From Chryseobacterium candidae (GTDB lineage: Bacteria > Bacteroidota > Bacteroidia > Flavobacteriales > Weeksellaceae), in assembly GCF_004916905.1 (NCBI RefSeq), contig NZ_SDLV01000003.1:248001-312000 (forward strand): DNA of 64,000 nt. The letters are read 5' to 3'. This document shows, in pieces, positions 16,732 through 26,120 of the stretch (position 1 is its first letter; every line of letters starts with the position of its first letter). The position numbers and the translations under genes are program-made. Under the pieces are notes generated by a model, which was given only the letters and a program-made list of their open reading frames with translations, was not told the origin of the DNA and did not search any database.

Positions 16732-18879
16732 ATGAAAAAAATATTACTTCTTTTTATTTTATTGATAACACAAATGGTGTTTTCACAGTCAGACTGTGTC
16801 ACAGCAATTCCCATCTGTGGTAATTCTGACATTTCATACACCCCTTCAGGCCCGGGGAATATTATAGAGATTCTTAACCAAAACGGAGGATGCCTCAGCA
16901 CCAATGAAAGATATACAGTTTGGTATACTTTCACTGTATCCACACCAGGAACGCTGGCATTTAAAATAAAACCAAACGATCAGGGTGATGACTATGATTT
17001 TGCAGTTTACGGACCAACGGCAAACGGCTGTGCTTCCTTACAGAATGCGGATCACGTTTTCATACAGCCTATAAGATGTAACTATAGTGGTACTGCAGGA
17101 GATACAGGTCTGGATCTTACTCTTGCTCCGCCCGCAGTATTTCCTACCAATCCTCCCGGTGTTACATCCAGTATGAACAATGGAAAATGGAGTCCTTACA
17201 TGGATGTATTAATGGGACAGACCTATTATCTGGTTATTGACAATTTCAGTAGATCCGTTAATGGTTTTTCTTTAGAATGGTCAGGAACTGCAAGCTTAAG
17301 TTCTGCATTTAACGATCCCGTTCTTTCCCCCAACCCATTTATCGCGCCGGGTATTCCGGGAGCTACACCTAATGACCCTAATCAGGTAATGGTTTGTGCG
17401 TTGCCTACCCAGTTTGATTTTACAACATTATCTGCAGCTATTATTAATGGTAACAGCCCGAACTTCAAGGTTACTTATCACAAAACCACCAACGATGCTC
17501 TTACAGGACAGAACCCTCTTACAGTAACTACTGTAGACGGAACCACAACATATTATTACAGAATTGTATACCAGGATCCCAGCAATCCGAACAACCCTAT
17601 CAATGGATGCTTTATAACAGGTAAATTCAAGTTTATCAATGTGGGGATCTCCGCCAATTCGGCAACTCTATACTCCTGTAACAACAACGGAGCTGGTACT
17701 GCAAAGTATAATTTAACAACAGCCAATGTATTTGGAGGAACCGGAGCAACGATTAAATATTATGCAACGGCGGCGGATATGAATGCGGATATTAATGAAA
17801 TTACAGATCCCGCCAACTATGTTTCTGCCGAATCTACAATCTATGTAAAAGTAATTTCTTCTTTCGGATGTATTGCAACTACTACCATCAGACTATTATT
17901 CTATCCAGCTGTTGTGCTAAAAGATGCTGTACTCCAAAACTGCTATATCGACAACGATGTTATGCGTTCAACATTCGATCTTTCCAAAGCAGATATCGGT
18001 GTAGCTGTTCCCACACCTACCGGAACTATTATTAAGTATTACACAACGGTAGCGGATGCTAAAGCACAGACCAATCCTATAACAGCAGCATTCAATTATC
18101 TTTCGGAAAGCAAAACAGTATATGCAAGAGTAGATAATGACAAACAGTGTTATTCTATTGCCAAAATAGAGCTTATAGTATTACCTCCTGTAAAATCAGC
18201 AGTATTAAAAGACAAAACAATTTGTGCTGAAGCCAAAACAACTTTGGATGCAGGACCTGGATTTGTAAGCTATGAATGGAGCACTGGTGAAACAACACAA
18301 TCTATCAGCAACGTAGGAGTTGGGGTTTATTGGGTAAAACTTCAGACCGGAAAATGTTTCACACTTCAGGAAGTACGTGTACACGCAAGCCTTCAGCCAG
18401 TAGTTTCAGGAATTGAAATTACCAATAACAATATCACCGTAACAGCTACAGGAGGCGTTCCTCCTTACAAATTTTCTGTAGACGGTGTTAACTGGCAGGA
18501 TTCCAACGTTTTCACAGGCCTTCCCCGAGGAGAAAATACAATATATGTAAAAGACACTTACAACTGTACGCCTATCCAGGTAACCGTGACAGTTCCTAAT
18601 CTTATCAACGCCATTACTCCGAACGGAGATAACGTAAATGATGTTATTGACTATTCTGCATTAGCCTACAAGAAAAACCTTATCTTCATTGTATATGACA
18701 GGTATGGAAACAAACTTCATGAAGCGAAGAAATTCAATAACTTCTCTTGGGACGGAACTGCTTTTGGTAAGAAAATTCCAACCGGAACTTACTGGTACAC
18801 GATCTCCTGGAACGAAAACAATAAAAACAGTACCGAAACCAAATATTCAGGATGGGTATTGGTAAAGAATAAAGAATAA
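16732..18879 (+). CDS. T9SS type B sorting-domain surface protein (paralog 2)
   Basis: The protein is 715 aa from the ATG at 16732, with a signal peptide ending at VFSQ. The N-terminal domain (SDCVTAIPICGNSDISY, then RYTVWYTFTVS and NDQGDDYDFAVYGP) is the same type as in paralog 1. The middle tandem repeats begin LYSCNNNGAGTAKYNL and LQNCYIDNDVMRSTFDL. The LDAGPGFVSYEWSTGETTQSI and GGVPPYKFSVDGVNW modules follow. The C-terminal sorting domain starts ITPNGDNVNDVIDYS and ends YSGWVLVKNKE. That C-terminal type is shared with paralog 3 rather than paralog 1. It should be exported by the type IX machinery. Confidence 0.9.
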   Translation: MKKILLLFILLITQMVFSQSDCVTAIPICGNSDISYTPSGPGNIIEILNQNGGCLSTNERYTVWYTFTVSTPGTLAFKIKPNDQGDDYDFAVYGPTANGCASLQNADHVFIQPIRCNYSGTAGDTGLDLTLAPPAVFPTNPPGVTSSMNNGKWSPYMDVLMGQTYYLVIDNFSRSVNGFSLEWSGTASLSSAFNDPVLSPNPFIAPGIPGATPNDPNQVMVCALPTQFDFTTLSAAIINGNSPNFKVTYHKTTNDALTGQNPLTVTTVDGTTTYYYRIVYQDPSNPNNPINGCFITGKFKFINVGISANSATLYSCNNNGAGTAKYNLTTANVFGGTGATIKYYATAADMNADINEITDPANYVSAESTIYVKVISSFGCIATTTIRLLFYPAVVLKDAVLQNCYIDNDVMRSTFDLSKADIGVAVPTPTGTIIKYYTTVADAKAQTNPITAAFNYLSESKTVYARVDNDKQCYSIAKIELIVLPPVKSAVLKDKTICAEAKTTLDAGPGFVSYEWSTGETTQSISNVGVGVYWVKLQTGKCFTLQEVRVHASLQPVVSGIEITNNNITVTATGGVPPYKFSVDGVNWQDSNVFTGLPRGENTIYVKDTYNCTPIQVTVTVPNLINAITPNGDNVNDVIDYSALAYKKNLIFIVYDRYGNKLHEAKKFNNFSWDGTAFGKKIPTGTYWYTISWNENNKNSTETKYSGWVLVKNKE

Positions 18880-18899
18880 GTTTTTACTTCATCTTGTTG

Positions 18900-18932
18900 A
18901 AAAATCACCTCAGACTGAGGTGATTTTTTTTA
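18900..18932 (+). terminator. Terminator after T9SS paralog 2
   Basis: A perfect 13-bp stem (AAAAATCACCTCA, TGAGGTGATTTTT; 18900-18928) with a 3-nt loop is followed by T's. Confidence 0.9.
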
Positions 18933-19022
18933 TCAACAATAGCAACCTCCTGCTTACAGCATTTTACGAAAGACTGCTAATAATTTGTTGAATACTATTT
19001 TTTTATTTTTTTTTAAATAAAC

Positions 19023-19030
19023 TATCTTTG
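19023..19030 (+). promoter_or_regulatory. -7 box (TATCTTTG) 4 nt before the dnaB ATG
   Basis: It is an exact TAnnTTTG match, with CACC between it and the ATG at 19035. Because the box normally ends about 4 nt before the transcription start, the mRNA should begin at the start codon. Confidence 0.6.
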
Positions 19031-19034
19031 CACC

Positions 19035-20621
19035 ATGGCGCAGAAAGAAACATTATCATCCCTGACACACGGAAACTTTGCAAAAGAATTGTCTATTGCG
19101 GATGGAAAAATGCCTCCCAATGCAGTGGATTTTGAAAGACTGGTTATCGGAACTTTTTTGATTGATAAAAAAGGTCTTGACCACTCCATTGACCTTCTTA
19201 CCCCGGAGGTATTTTATGATCCCAGACATCAGGTCATCTTTTCTACTATCCTGAAATTGTATGAAGGCAACCACCCGGTAGACTTAATGACGATTATTCA
19301 GGAGTTAAAAAAAGAAGACAAACTGAGCCAGGCAGGTGGCGATCATTACATTATTGACCTTACCATGGGAGTAAGTTCATCTGCCCATATCGAATATCAC
19401 GTACGCGTTATTCTTGAAAAATACATTTTAAGAAGCCTTATTAATGTTTCTGCTAATGTTATTGATTCTTCCTACAAAGAATCAACAGATGTTTTCGAAC
19501 TTCTGGATAAGGCAGAACAGTCTTTCTTCGAGATTACCAACGGAACAATCAAAAAAGGATTCGATACCGCCAACTCATTGGTAAAACAAGCCATTGATAC
19601 AATTAAATCTTTAAAAGACAAACAGGGACTTTCCGGAGTTCCTTCAGGATTCAGAGATGTAGATAAGGAAACGGGTGGATGGCAGAATTCTGACCTCATT
19701 ATTATTGCAGCCCGTCCGGCAATGGGTAAAACTGCCTTCCTTCTTTCCATGGCAAGAAATATTGCAGTAGGCCACAAAATCCCTATGGCTTTATTCTCTC
19801 TCGAGATGGCATCAGTACAGCTGATCACCAGAATGATTGCTTCTGAAACAAGAATTTCTTCAGAGAAACTAAGAAAAGGAACTCTGGACGATGAAGAATG
19901 GCAGAGACTATTTTCCAATGTATCTGAACTGGAAAATGCTCCTTTATATATTGACGAAACCCCTTCCCTTTCCATATTCGACTTCCGTGCCAAATGCCGA
20001 AGACTGGTAATGCAGCACGGTGTAAGACTTATCATGGTTGACTACCTTCAGCTGATGACAGCCGGCGGCGGTGGAAAAGGCGTTGGAAATCGTGAACAGG
20101 AAATTTCCATGATTTCACGTTCATTAAAAGCGATTGCAAAAGAACTTAACGTACCGGTAATTGCTCTTTCCCAGCTTTCAAGAAGTGTGGAAGCCCGTCC
20201 CGGAAAAAGACCTCAGCTTTCAGATCTGAGAGAATCCGGAGCAATTGAGCAGGATGCGGATATTGTATCTTTCATCTTCAGACCTGAGTATTACAAAATT
20301 ACCGTTTGGGATAATGATGAGGAAGGCCAGGAAACTTCTACAGAAAACCAGGCCGAACTGATTATTGCAAAACACAGAAATGGTGCTACGGCAGATGTCC
20401 GATTATCATTCTTAAAACATTTTGCAAAATTCGGTGATATTGAAGCTGCATTTGATGGTGGTGCCGGAGGCGGATATCCTTCCAACTTCGGAGAACCAAG
20501 CGGCTTCGACAAGATCAAAACAACAATTCAGCCAGGAGCAGCATTTGACCTTCCGGACAGCTCAAAACTTTCCGGTTCATCAATGAATGACTTTGATGAT
20601 GACGATGACTTTCCTTTTTAG
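19035..20621 (+). CDS. dnaB: Replicative DNA helicase DnaB
   Basis: This hexameric 5'-3' helicase works at the replication fork. The product is 528 aa. An N-terminal DnaG-interacting helical domain (about 28-175) is followed by the RecA-like motor with Walker A ARPAMGKTA (226-234), Walker B MVDYLQLM and the conserved SQLSRSVEARPGKRPQLSDLRESG. No intein interrupts it. The last 12 residues, MNDFDDDDDFPF (517-528), form an acidic tail ending in Phe-Pro-Phe. This closely resembles the SSB C-terminal tip. The ATG at 19035 is favoured; the next Met (residue 26) would remove a normal linker. It sits between T9SS genes and is followed 58 bp later by rnhA. Confidence 0.96.
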   Translation: MAQKETLSSLTHGNFAKELSIADGKMPPNAVDFERLVIGTFLIDKKGLDHSIDLLTPEVFYDPRHQVIFSTILKLYEGNHPVDLMTIIQELKKEDKLSQAGGDHYIIDLTMGVSSSAHIEYHVRVILEKYILRSLINVSANVIDSSYKESTDVFELLDKAEQSFFEITNGTIKKGFDTANSLVKQAIDTIKSLKDKQGLSGVPSGFRDVDKETGGWQNSDLIIIAARPAMGKTAFLLSMARNIAVGHKIPMALFSLEMASVQLITRMIASETRISSEKLRKGTLDDEEWQRLFSNVSELENAPLYIDETPSLSIFDFRAKCRRLVMQHGVRLIMVDYLQLMTAGGGGKGVGNREQEISMISRSLKAIAKELNVPVIALSQLSRSVEARPGKRPQLSDLRESGAIEQDADIVSFIFRPEYYKITVWDNDEEGQETSTENQAELIIAKHRNGATADVRLSFLKHFAKFGDIEAAFDGGAGGGYPSNFGEPSGFDKIKTTIQPGAAFDLPDSSKLSGSSMNDFDDDDDFPF

Positions 20622-20679
20622 GTAAAGAATCAATTCAGTTTAATTGTACGGTCAATACATCAATTTTTAAAAAGCAGAT

Positions 20680-21156
20680 TTGAGAATCGAAATTTATACG
20701 GACGGAGCTTGCAGCGGAAACCCCGGAAAAGGCGGATATGGAATTCTTATGCGCGTTCCTGAAAAAAATTATCAGAAAACATTTTCCAAAGGTTTTAGAA
20801 AAACAACCAACAACAGAATGGAACTTCTGGCTGTTATCACCGCATTGGAAAAACTGAAATCTACAGAAAATGACATCCATGTATATACAGACAGTAAATA
20901 CGTATCCGATGCCATTAACCAAAACTGGATTGCGGGATGGATCAAAAGAGGATGGAAAAATGTAAAGAACCCTGATCTCTGGAAAAAATTCATTGAACTC
21001 TACAACAAACACAACCCAACAATGCATTGGGTAAAAGGTCATGCCGGGCACTTTGAAAACGAGCTTTGTGACAAATTAGCCGTTGCAGCAGCCAGCTCTC
21101 CGGATCTTGAAATTGATACGTATTTTGAGGGTTTGGATAACAATTCCTTATTTTAA
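20680..21156 (+). CDS. rnhA: Ribonuclease HI
   Basis: This enzyme cuts the RNA strand of RNA-DNA hybrids such as R-loops and primer remnants. The product is 158 aa. The catalytic acidic set is visible: Asp8 in IEIYTDG, Glu48 in NRMELLA, Asp71 in VYTDSKYV and Asp131, with His121 in WVKGHAGH. The start is a TTG at 20680: an in-frame stop lies 12 bp upstream, and starting any later would remove the first strand and Asp8. It follows dnaB on the same strand with no terminator visible between them, so cotranscription is likely. Confidence 0.95.
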   Translation: MRIEIYTDGACSGNPGKGGYGILMRVPEKNYQKTFSKGFRKTTNNRMELLAVITALEKLKSTENDIHVYTDSKYVSDAINQNWIAGWIKRGWKNVKNPDLWKKFIELYNKHNPTMHWVKGHAGHFENELCDKLAVAAASSPDLEIDTYFEGLDNNSLF

Positions 21157-21321
21157 TTTAATTAATGCAAATACGTATTAGCTACTATAATATTCACCAT
21201 TATATCACAATAAGCAGTATTTTTTTAAAATATTATTAAAATTTAAGCGAAATTAACATTAAATACATATTATTTAATTGGGATTTAATATCTTTACATA
21301 TTAATCTAAGTCCCATTATAA

Positions 21322-23580
21322 ATGAATAAAAATCTATTATTGTATTTATCTGTTTTTTTACTCTGTATAGCCGGGAAGTCCTTTTCCCAGACTTATCAGC
21401 TTATCGGAAATCCAGTGAACACTACTGGATGGACAATGGTTTCACCTACTCAGGTAAATACAGATTTTATTCAGCTAACCCCGGACACCAACAACCAATC
21501 CGGTTCCATAAGGCTGAATGATCCTATCAATCTAAAATATTGCGACAAATGGAGAGTAGAATTTGATTTCAGAATGGATTCCAACCAAACCTCCAACGGA
21601 GATGGAATTGCCTTCTGGTATCTTGCCAATCCGCCTGTTGCCAGCGTGTTAGGTTCCGGCCTTGGTGTTTCTCAGAATGCAGTAGGACTTGTAGTAGGGC
21701 TTGATACTTACAATAATACCACAACAGCTACCATGAGTAAAGTTCATGTTGCTTACGGACAGGTTCAAAATACCACTGACACCAACAACGTTGAATTCTT
21801 CAATATACCCGGAAGTTCTTTCCATTCACCGGATCTGAATACTACACAACCTTTTCAGGGAACAACTTTTAAACATGTGGAAGTAACAGCACAGGTAGAC
21901 CCTGCAGCTCCCACCAGCTGGATTATAAAAATAACAATAGACGGTAATGTAATTTGTAATCAGTCTTTTGCACCTTCAGGCACAGCTGCCGCAATGACTG
22001 TAGGCTATTTTGGCTTTTCAGCGTCTACAGGGGGAGCAAGATCAAGACATTCCATTAAAAATGTAAAAATTTATACGGATAAAGTTCCTATTTTGCAGAA
22101 TTCAGCAACACAGTCATTCTGCCCTAATCCTGCTACAGGATACGGATCTGTAAACCTTACTACTTTCAATTCGCAATTTGTAAGCAACCCTTCCAATTAT
22201 ACATTTACTTATTATCCATTCGGAAGCTCTACACCCATTGCTAATCCCGCCAATTATCAGTTTAACGCCAACTCAACAGTAACAGTTGTTATTAAAGATA
22301 ATGCAGGCTTGCTCTGCGACAACCCGGATGGTAAAGTTTTATTGGTTCTTGCTCCTTTTAAAGCGGAAGATAAAACGATTACTGTATGCAATAATAATAA
22401 AGCCGGAACAGCAGCCTTCAACCTGAATACAGCAGCTGTCACAAATGTTCCTGGGGTTAGTAAAAAATATTATAAAACGTTAGCAGACCTCAATGCAGAT
22501 ACGAATGAGATTCAAAATCCTAACAATTACATATCCGCCCCCGGAGTTGTTTATGTAAAAGTAACCACTCCTCAGGGATGTACAGGTTCAGCAAAAATTA
22601 CATTGGCATTCTATCCCGACACTCCTGTGAAGGAAGCCACTCTAAGATCATGTTTTATTGAAAATAATATCACAAGTGCTATTTTTAATTTGACAACCGC
22701 AGATGTTACTACTTTAGGAACCGGCACAGCCAAAAAATACTACACATCCATCGCTAATGCATTAGACGGCATCAATGAAATCATGAATCCACTTCAGTAT
22801 TTATCCACAAGTACTGTAGTGTATGCAAAAGTAACAGATGCTAACGGATGCTTCAATATTGCTAAAATCAATCTTATGGTATTACCACCTGTAACATCTT
22901 CTGTTTTAAAAGACAAAACCATTTGTATTGGAGAAAAAACAGATTTGGATGCAGGACCGGGATTTGACGGTTATGAATGGAGTACGGGAGCAACTACCTC
23001 ATCTATTAAAGATGTAGGGGTTGGCACTTATTGGGTAAAACTGAAAACCGGCAACTGCATCACTACACAGACTGTCAATGTAAAAGCCTCTGCAAATCCT
23101 GTGATCTCCAGCATTGATATTGACAACAACACTATTACTGTAAATGCAGCAGGAGGAACGCCTCCATATCAATACTCTGTGGACGGAGTTAATTGGCAGC
23201 AGGGCAATATATTCACAGGGTTAGCAAGAGGAGAAGTAAGAGTATATATAAAAGATTTCTATAACTGTACCCCTGTTGAAGTTCAGATCACCGTTCCTAA
23301 TCTGATTAATGCCATCACTCCAAACGGGGATAATGTAAATGATGTCATTGATTATTCAGCGCTGGCTTACAAGAAAAATCTGATATTTATCGTCTACGAC
23401 AGATATGGTAATAAATTGTATGAAGCCGGAAAGATGAGAAACTTCACATGGGACGGAACTGCTTCCGGTAAAAAAATTCTTACAGGAACGTACTGGTACA
23501 CCATTTCATGGAACGAAAACAATAAAGACAATACTGAAACAAAATACTCAGGCTGGGTATTGGTTAAAAACAGAGAATAA
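21322..23580 (+). CDS. T9SS type B surface protein with L-type-lectin-like N-terminal domain (paralog 3)
   Basis: The protein is 752 aa with a signal peptide ending at SFSQ. Residues about 24-255 form an L-type (legume) lectin-like domain: YCDKWRVEFDFRM, NGDGIAFWYLANPP, GLGVSQNAVGLVVGLDTYNN and VGYFGFSASTGGARSRHSI. The same tandem middle modules as in the other paralogs follow, opening VCNNNKAGTAAFNLNT and LRSCFIENNITSAIFNL. Next come LDAGPGFDGYEWSTGATT and GGTPPYQYSVDGVNW. The C-terminal sorting domain begins ITPNGDNVNDVIDYS, nearly identical to paralog 2 in protein but with many synonymous differences in DNA. Glycan binding is inferred from the fold only. Confidence 0.9.
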   Translation: MNKNLLLYLSVFLLCIAGKSFSQTYQLIGNPVNTTGWTMVSPTQVNTDFIQLTPDTNNQSGSIRLNDPINLKYCDKWRVEFDFRMDSNQTSNGDGIAFWYLANPPVASVLGSGLGVSQNAVGLVVGLDTYNNTTTATMSKVHVAYGQVQNTTDTNNVEFFNIPGSSFHSPDLNTTQPFQGTTFKHVEVTAQVDPAAPTSWIIKITIDGNVICNQSFAPSGTAAAMTVGYFGFSASTGGARSRHSIKNVKIYTDKVPILQNSATQSFCPNPATGYGSVNLTTFNSQFVSNPSNYTFTYYPFGSSTPIANPANYQFNANSTVTVVIKDNAGLLCDNPDGKVLLVLAPFKAEDKTITVCNNNKAGTAAFNLNTAAVTNVPGVSKKYYKTLADLNADTNEIQNPNNYISAPGVVYVKVTTPQGCTGSAKITLAFYPDTPVKEATLRSCFIENNITSAIFNLTTADVTTLGTGTAKKYYTSIANALDGINEIMNPLQYLSTSTVVYAKVTDANGCFNIAKINLMVLPPVTSSVLKDKTICIGEKTDLDAGPGFDGYEWSTGATTSSIKDVGVGTYWVKLKTGNCITTQTVNVKASANPVISSIDIDNNTITVNAAGGTPPYQYSVDGVNWQQGNIFTGLARGEVRVYIKDFYNCTPVEVQITVPNLINAITPNGDNVNDVIDYSALAYKKNLIFIVYDRYGNKLYEAGKMRNFTWDGTASGKKILTGTYWYTISWNENNKDNTETKYSGWVLVKNRE

Positions 23581-23592
23581 ATTTTAGTATCA

Positions 23593-23618
23593 GAAACTAC
23601 CTCTTTTGGGGTAGTTTC
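23593..23618 (+). terminator. Hairpin after T9SS paralog 3
   Basis: A 9-bp stem GAAACTACC/GGTAGTTTC (23593-23601, 23610-23618) has no T run right after it. It is a weak terminator or a transcript-end stabilising hairpin. Confidence 0.5.
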
Positions 23619-23740
23619 GGTATTAAAAACAGCATCTGCCCAATCAGAGATTGAGACCAGACATTTCTTTTTCACTATAATTTAAACATTAAAAAAAACG
23701 ATTTTATACCAAAAAACAATAACATCATAATCCATCCACT

Positions 23741-25999
23741 ATGAAAAAAGATATACTCATTTTTTTACTGACTATCTTATTATGCTTGCCGGGAAGGTTT
23801 CTTTCACAAACGTATCAGCTTACCGGAAACCCTGTAAATACAACAGGCTGGGATCTTGTCTCTGATGCTATCGTAAGCGGAGATTTTGTAAGACTTACCA
23901 CAGATCAAACCAGCAGATACGGGGCTGTAAAATTATCCACTCCTATTACGTTGAGCTATTGCGATAAATGGAAAGTAGAATTCGATTTCAGAATTGACGG
24001 AAACGGAACCACACAGTTTGGAAAAGGAGATGGTTTTACCTTCTGGTATCTTGCCAATCCGCCAACAGGATTTGTATCAGGAGGAGGGCTGGGTATTCCA
24101 GCCAATGCTTCCGGGCTAATGGTTGGTTTTGATATCTTCAACAATACGACTGAAGGCCAGATGAGCAAAGTTCATATTCTTTATGGCACTAATAATACCA
24201 CAGGTAACAATATTGAATTCAACAATACTCCAGGAAGTACCTTCCACTCTCCGGACCTTATCGCTACCAACCCATTTGTAGGAGATACTTACAGACACGT
24301 TGAAGTAAATGGAGAAACAGACCTTACCAACCCAACAAACTGGATCATCAAGGTAAGAATAAACGGTGTGCTTATCGTAGATCAGTCTTTTGCACCTTCC
24401 GGAGGTGCCGTGGGAATGTCACAGGGATATTTTGGCTTCTCCGCAGCAACAGGAGGTGCCAGCGCGAGACATTCTATTAAAGCAGTAAAAGTTTTCGTAG
24501 ATAAAGTTCCTATTTTAAGTAATACAGTCTCGCCGTTCGTTTGTACAAATCCCGCTACCGGAAATGGTACAGTAGACCTTACTTCTTATAATTCTCAATT
24601 TGTAAACAATCCGGGAAATTATATCTTCACATATTATGTATTGGGAAGTTCTACTCCTATCGCAAATCCTGCAAGTTTCCAGTATTCAGGAAATACTACC
24701 ATCAAAGTGGTAGTGAAGGATCCTACTTCTACTCTTTGTGATAATGGCGACGGTATTATTCAGCTTAACCCTACTCCATTTGCAGCAACAGATGCCAGTC
24801 TTACAGGATGTAATAACAACAATGCAGGAACAGCAACTTTTGATCTCAATACTGCAGCTGTAACAACTGTTGCCGGAGTTACCAAGGAATTCTACCCCAC
24901 CCTGTACGATTTGAATAATGGCACGAACCCAATAACCAATCCTTCCGCCTATGCCTCTGCAGCAGCAACAATATATGTAAAAGTAACCACACCTCAGGGC
25001 TGTGTAAGTACGTCTAAAATTACACTGAATATTTACCCCGTAGTGGTTGTCAATGATGTTGAACTCAAATCCTGTTTTATTGAAACCAATCCATCTATGG
25101 CTTCCTTTAATCTTACAGGCGCTGTAGTTTCCCAGGGTGGACTTACAAAAGAATACTATCCATCGTTGACGGATGCCATCAGTGGAACTAATGCAATCTC
25201 TACGCCGGCAGCATATATTGCTCCCAATGGAGTAGTTTATATTAAGGTATTCAGTGCAAACGGATGTTATTCTATTGCTAAAGTTACATTAACTGTTATC
25301 CCTCCTGTTTATTCAAGAACTTTGCTTGACAAGACGATTTGTATAGAAAACACAACTACTTTAGATGCAGGAGCTGGTTTCAAAAGCTACGAATGGAGCA
25401 CAGGAGCTACTACTCAGTCTATCAAAAATGTAGGAGTAGGCACTTACTGGGTAAAACTTAAAACCGGAGATTGTATCGCCACACAGAAAGTAACAGTATA
25501 CCCTTCCGATAATCCGGTTATTACAACGGTTGACATTTCAGGAAGTACGGTAACAATATATGCTAATGGCGGAACTCCTCCTTATCAGTATTCTATGGAT
25601 AATATCAACTGGCAGGACTCCAATGTATTTACCAATATTGCGAGAGGAGAAGCTAAAGTATACGTAAGAGACGGCTATAATTGCGTTCCTGTGGAAATCA
25701 ATATTACAGTCCCTAACCTGATCAATATAATTACTCCTAATGATGATGGTATTAATGATTTTGTTGATTACTCTGCATTAGCTAACAAACAAAATCTGGA
25801 AATAGCCATCTTTGACAGATATGGTTATAAAATGTTCAAAGCAGATAAAACCAATGGCTACAAATGGGCAGGAACTACCAATGGACATAAAAAAGTCCCT
25901 ACAGGAAACTATTGGTATTCGGTTTCGTGGAATGAAAATAATAAAAACAGTACTCCTATAAAATTCTCAGGCTGGATTGTTGTAAAAAACAGAGAATAA
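23741..25999 (+). CDS. T9SS type B surface protein with L-type-lectin-like N-terminal domain (paralog 4)
   Basis: The protein is 752 aa with a signal peptide ending at FLSQ. The lectin-like domain (about 24-257) carries YCDKWKVEFDFRI, GDGFTFWYLANPP, GGGLGIPANASGLMVGFDIFNN and QGYFGFSAATGGASARHSI. Tandem middle modules open GCNNNNAGTATFDLNT and LKSCFIETNPSMASFNL. The tail modules LDAGAGFKSYEWSTGATTQSI and GGTPPYQYSMDNINW and the C-terminal domain ITPNDDGINDFVDYS...FSGWIVVKNRE match paralog 1 more than the neighbouring paralog 3. Export by the type IX system is expected, and a role in carbohydrate-dependent attachment is inferred. Confidence 0.9.
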   Translation: MKKDILIFLLTILLCLPGRFLSQTYQLTGNPVNTTGWDLVSDAIVSGDFVRLTTDQTSRYGAVKLSTPITLSYCDKWKVEFDFRIDGNGTTQFGKGDGFTFWYLANPPTGFVSGGGLGIPANASGLMVGFDIFNNTTEGQMSKVHILYGTNNTTGNNIEFNNTPGSTFHSPDLIATNPFVGDTYRHVEVNGETDLTNPTNWIIKVRINGVLIVDQSFAPSGGAVGMSQGYFGFSAATGGASARHSIKAVKVFVDKVPILSNTVSPFVCTNPATGNGTVDLTSYNSQFVNNPGNYIFTYYVLGSSTPIANPASFQYSGNTTIKVVVKDPTSTLCDNGDGIIQLNPTPFAATDASLTGCNNNNAGTATFDLNTAAVTTVAGVTKEFYPTLYDLNNGTNPITNPSAYASAAATIYVKVTTPQGCVSTSKITLNIYPVVVVNDVELKSCFIETNPSMASFNLTGAVVSQGGLTKEYYPSLTDAISGTNAISTPAAYIAPNGVVYIKVFSANGCYSIAKVTLTVIPPVYSRTLLDKTICIENTTTLDAGAGFKSYEWSTGATTQSIKNVGVGTYWVKLKTGDCIATQKVTVYPSDNPVITTVDISGSTVTIYANGGTPPYQYSMDNINWQDSNVFTNIARGEAKVYVRDGYNCVPVEINITVPNLINIITPNDDGINDFVDYSALANKQNLEIAIFDRYGYKMFKADKTNGYKWAGTTNGHKKVPTGNYWYSVSWNENNKNSTPIKFSGWIVVKNRE

Positions 26000-26023
26000 T
26001 TACACTTTCCATCACATCAAAAG

Positions 26024-26053
26024 AATCACCCCGCAGGCCGGGGTGATTTTTTG
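26024..26053 (+). terminator. Terminator after T9SS paralog 4
   Basis: A perfect 9-bp GC-rich stem AATCACCCC/GGGGTGATT (26024-26032, 26040-26048) is followed by T's. Confidence 0.85.
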
Positions 26054-26108
26054 TATAAACAAGGAGGAGATATTTCATTTTAAAGACACTTTATTCATAT
26101 TCAATTCT

Positions 26109-26116
26109 TAAATTTG
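26109..26116 (+). promoter_or_regulatory. -7 box (TAAATTTG) 4 nt before the nitroreductase ATG
   Basis: It is an exact TAnnTTTG match with TCCT between the box and the ATG at 26121. The spacing is the same as at dnaB, the GH3 gene and xrtF. Confidence 0.6.
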
Positions 26117-26120
26117 TCCT

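Noticed and set aside
16646-23580. Recent gene conversion between the C-terminal domains of T9SS paralogs 2 and 3
   Set aside because: The protein is nearly identical but the DNA differs at many third codon positions, which indicates old divergence under selection.
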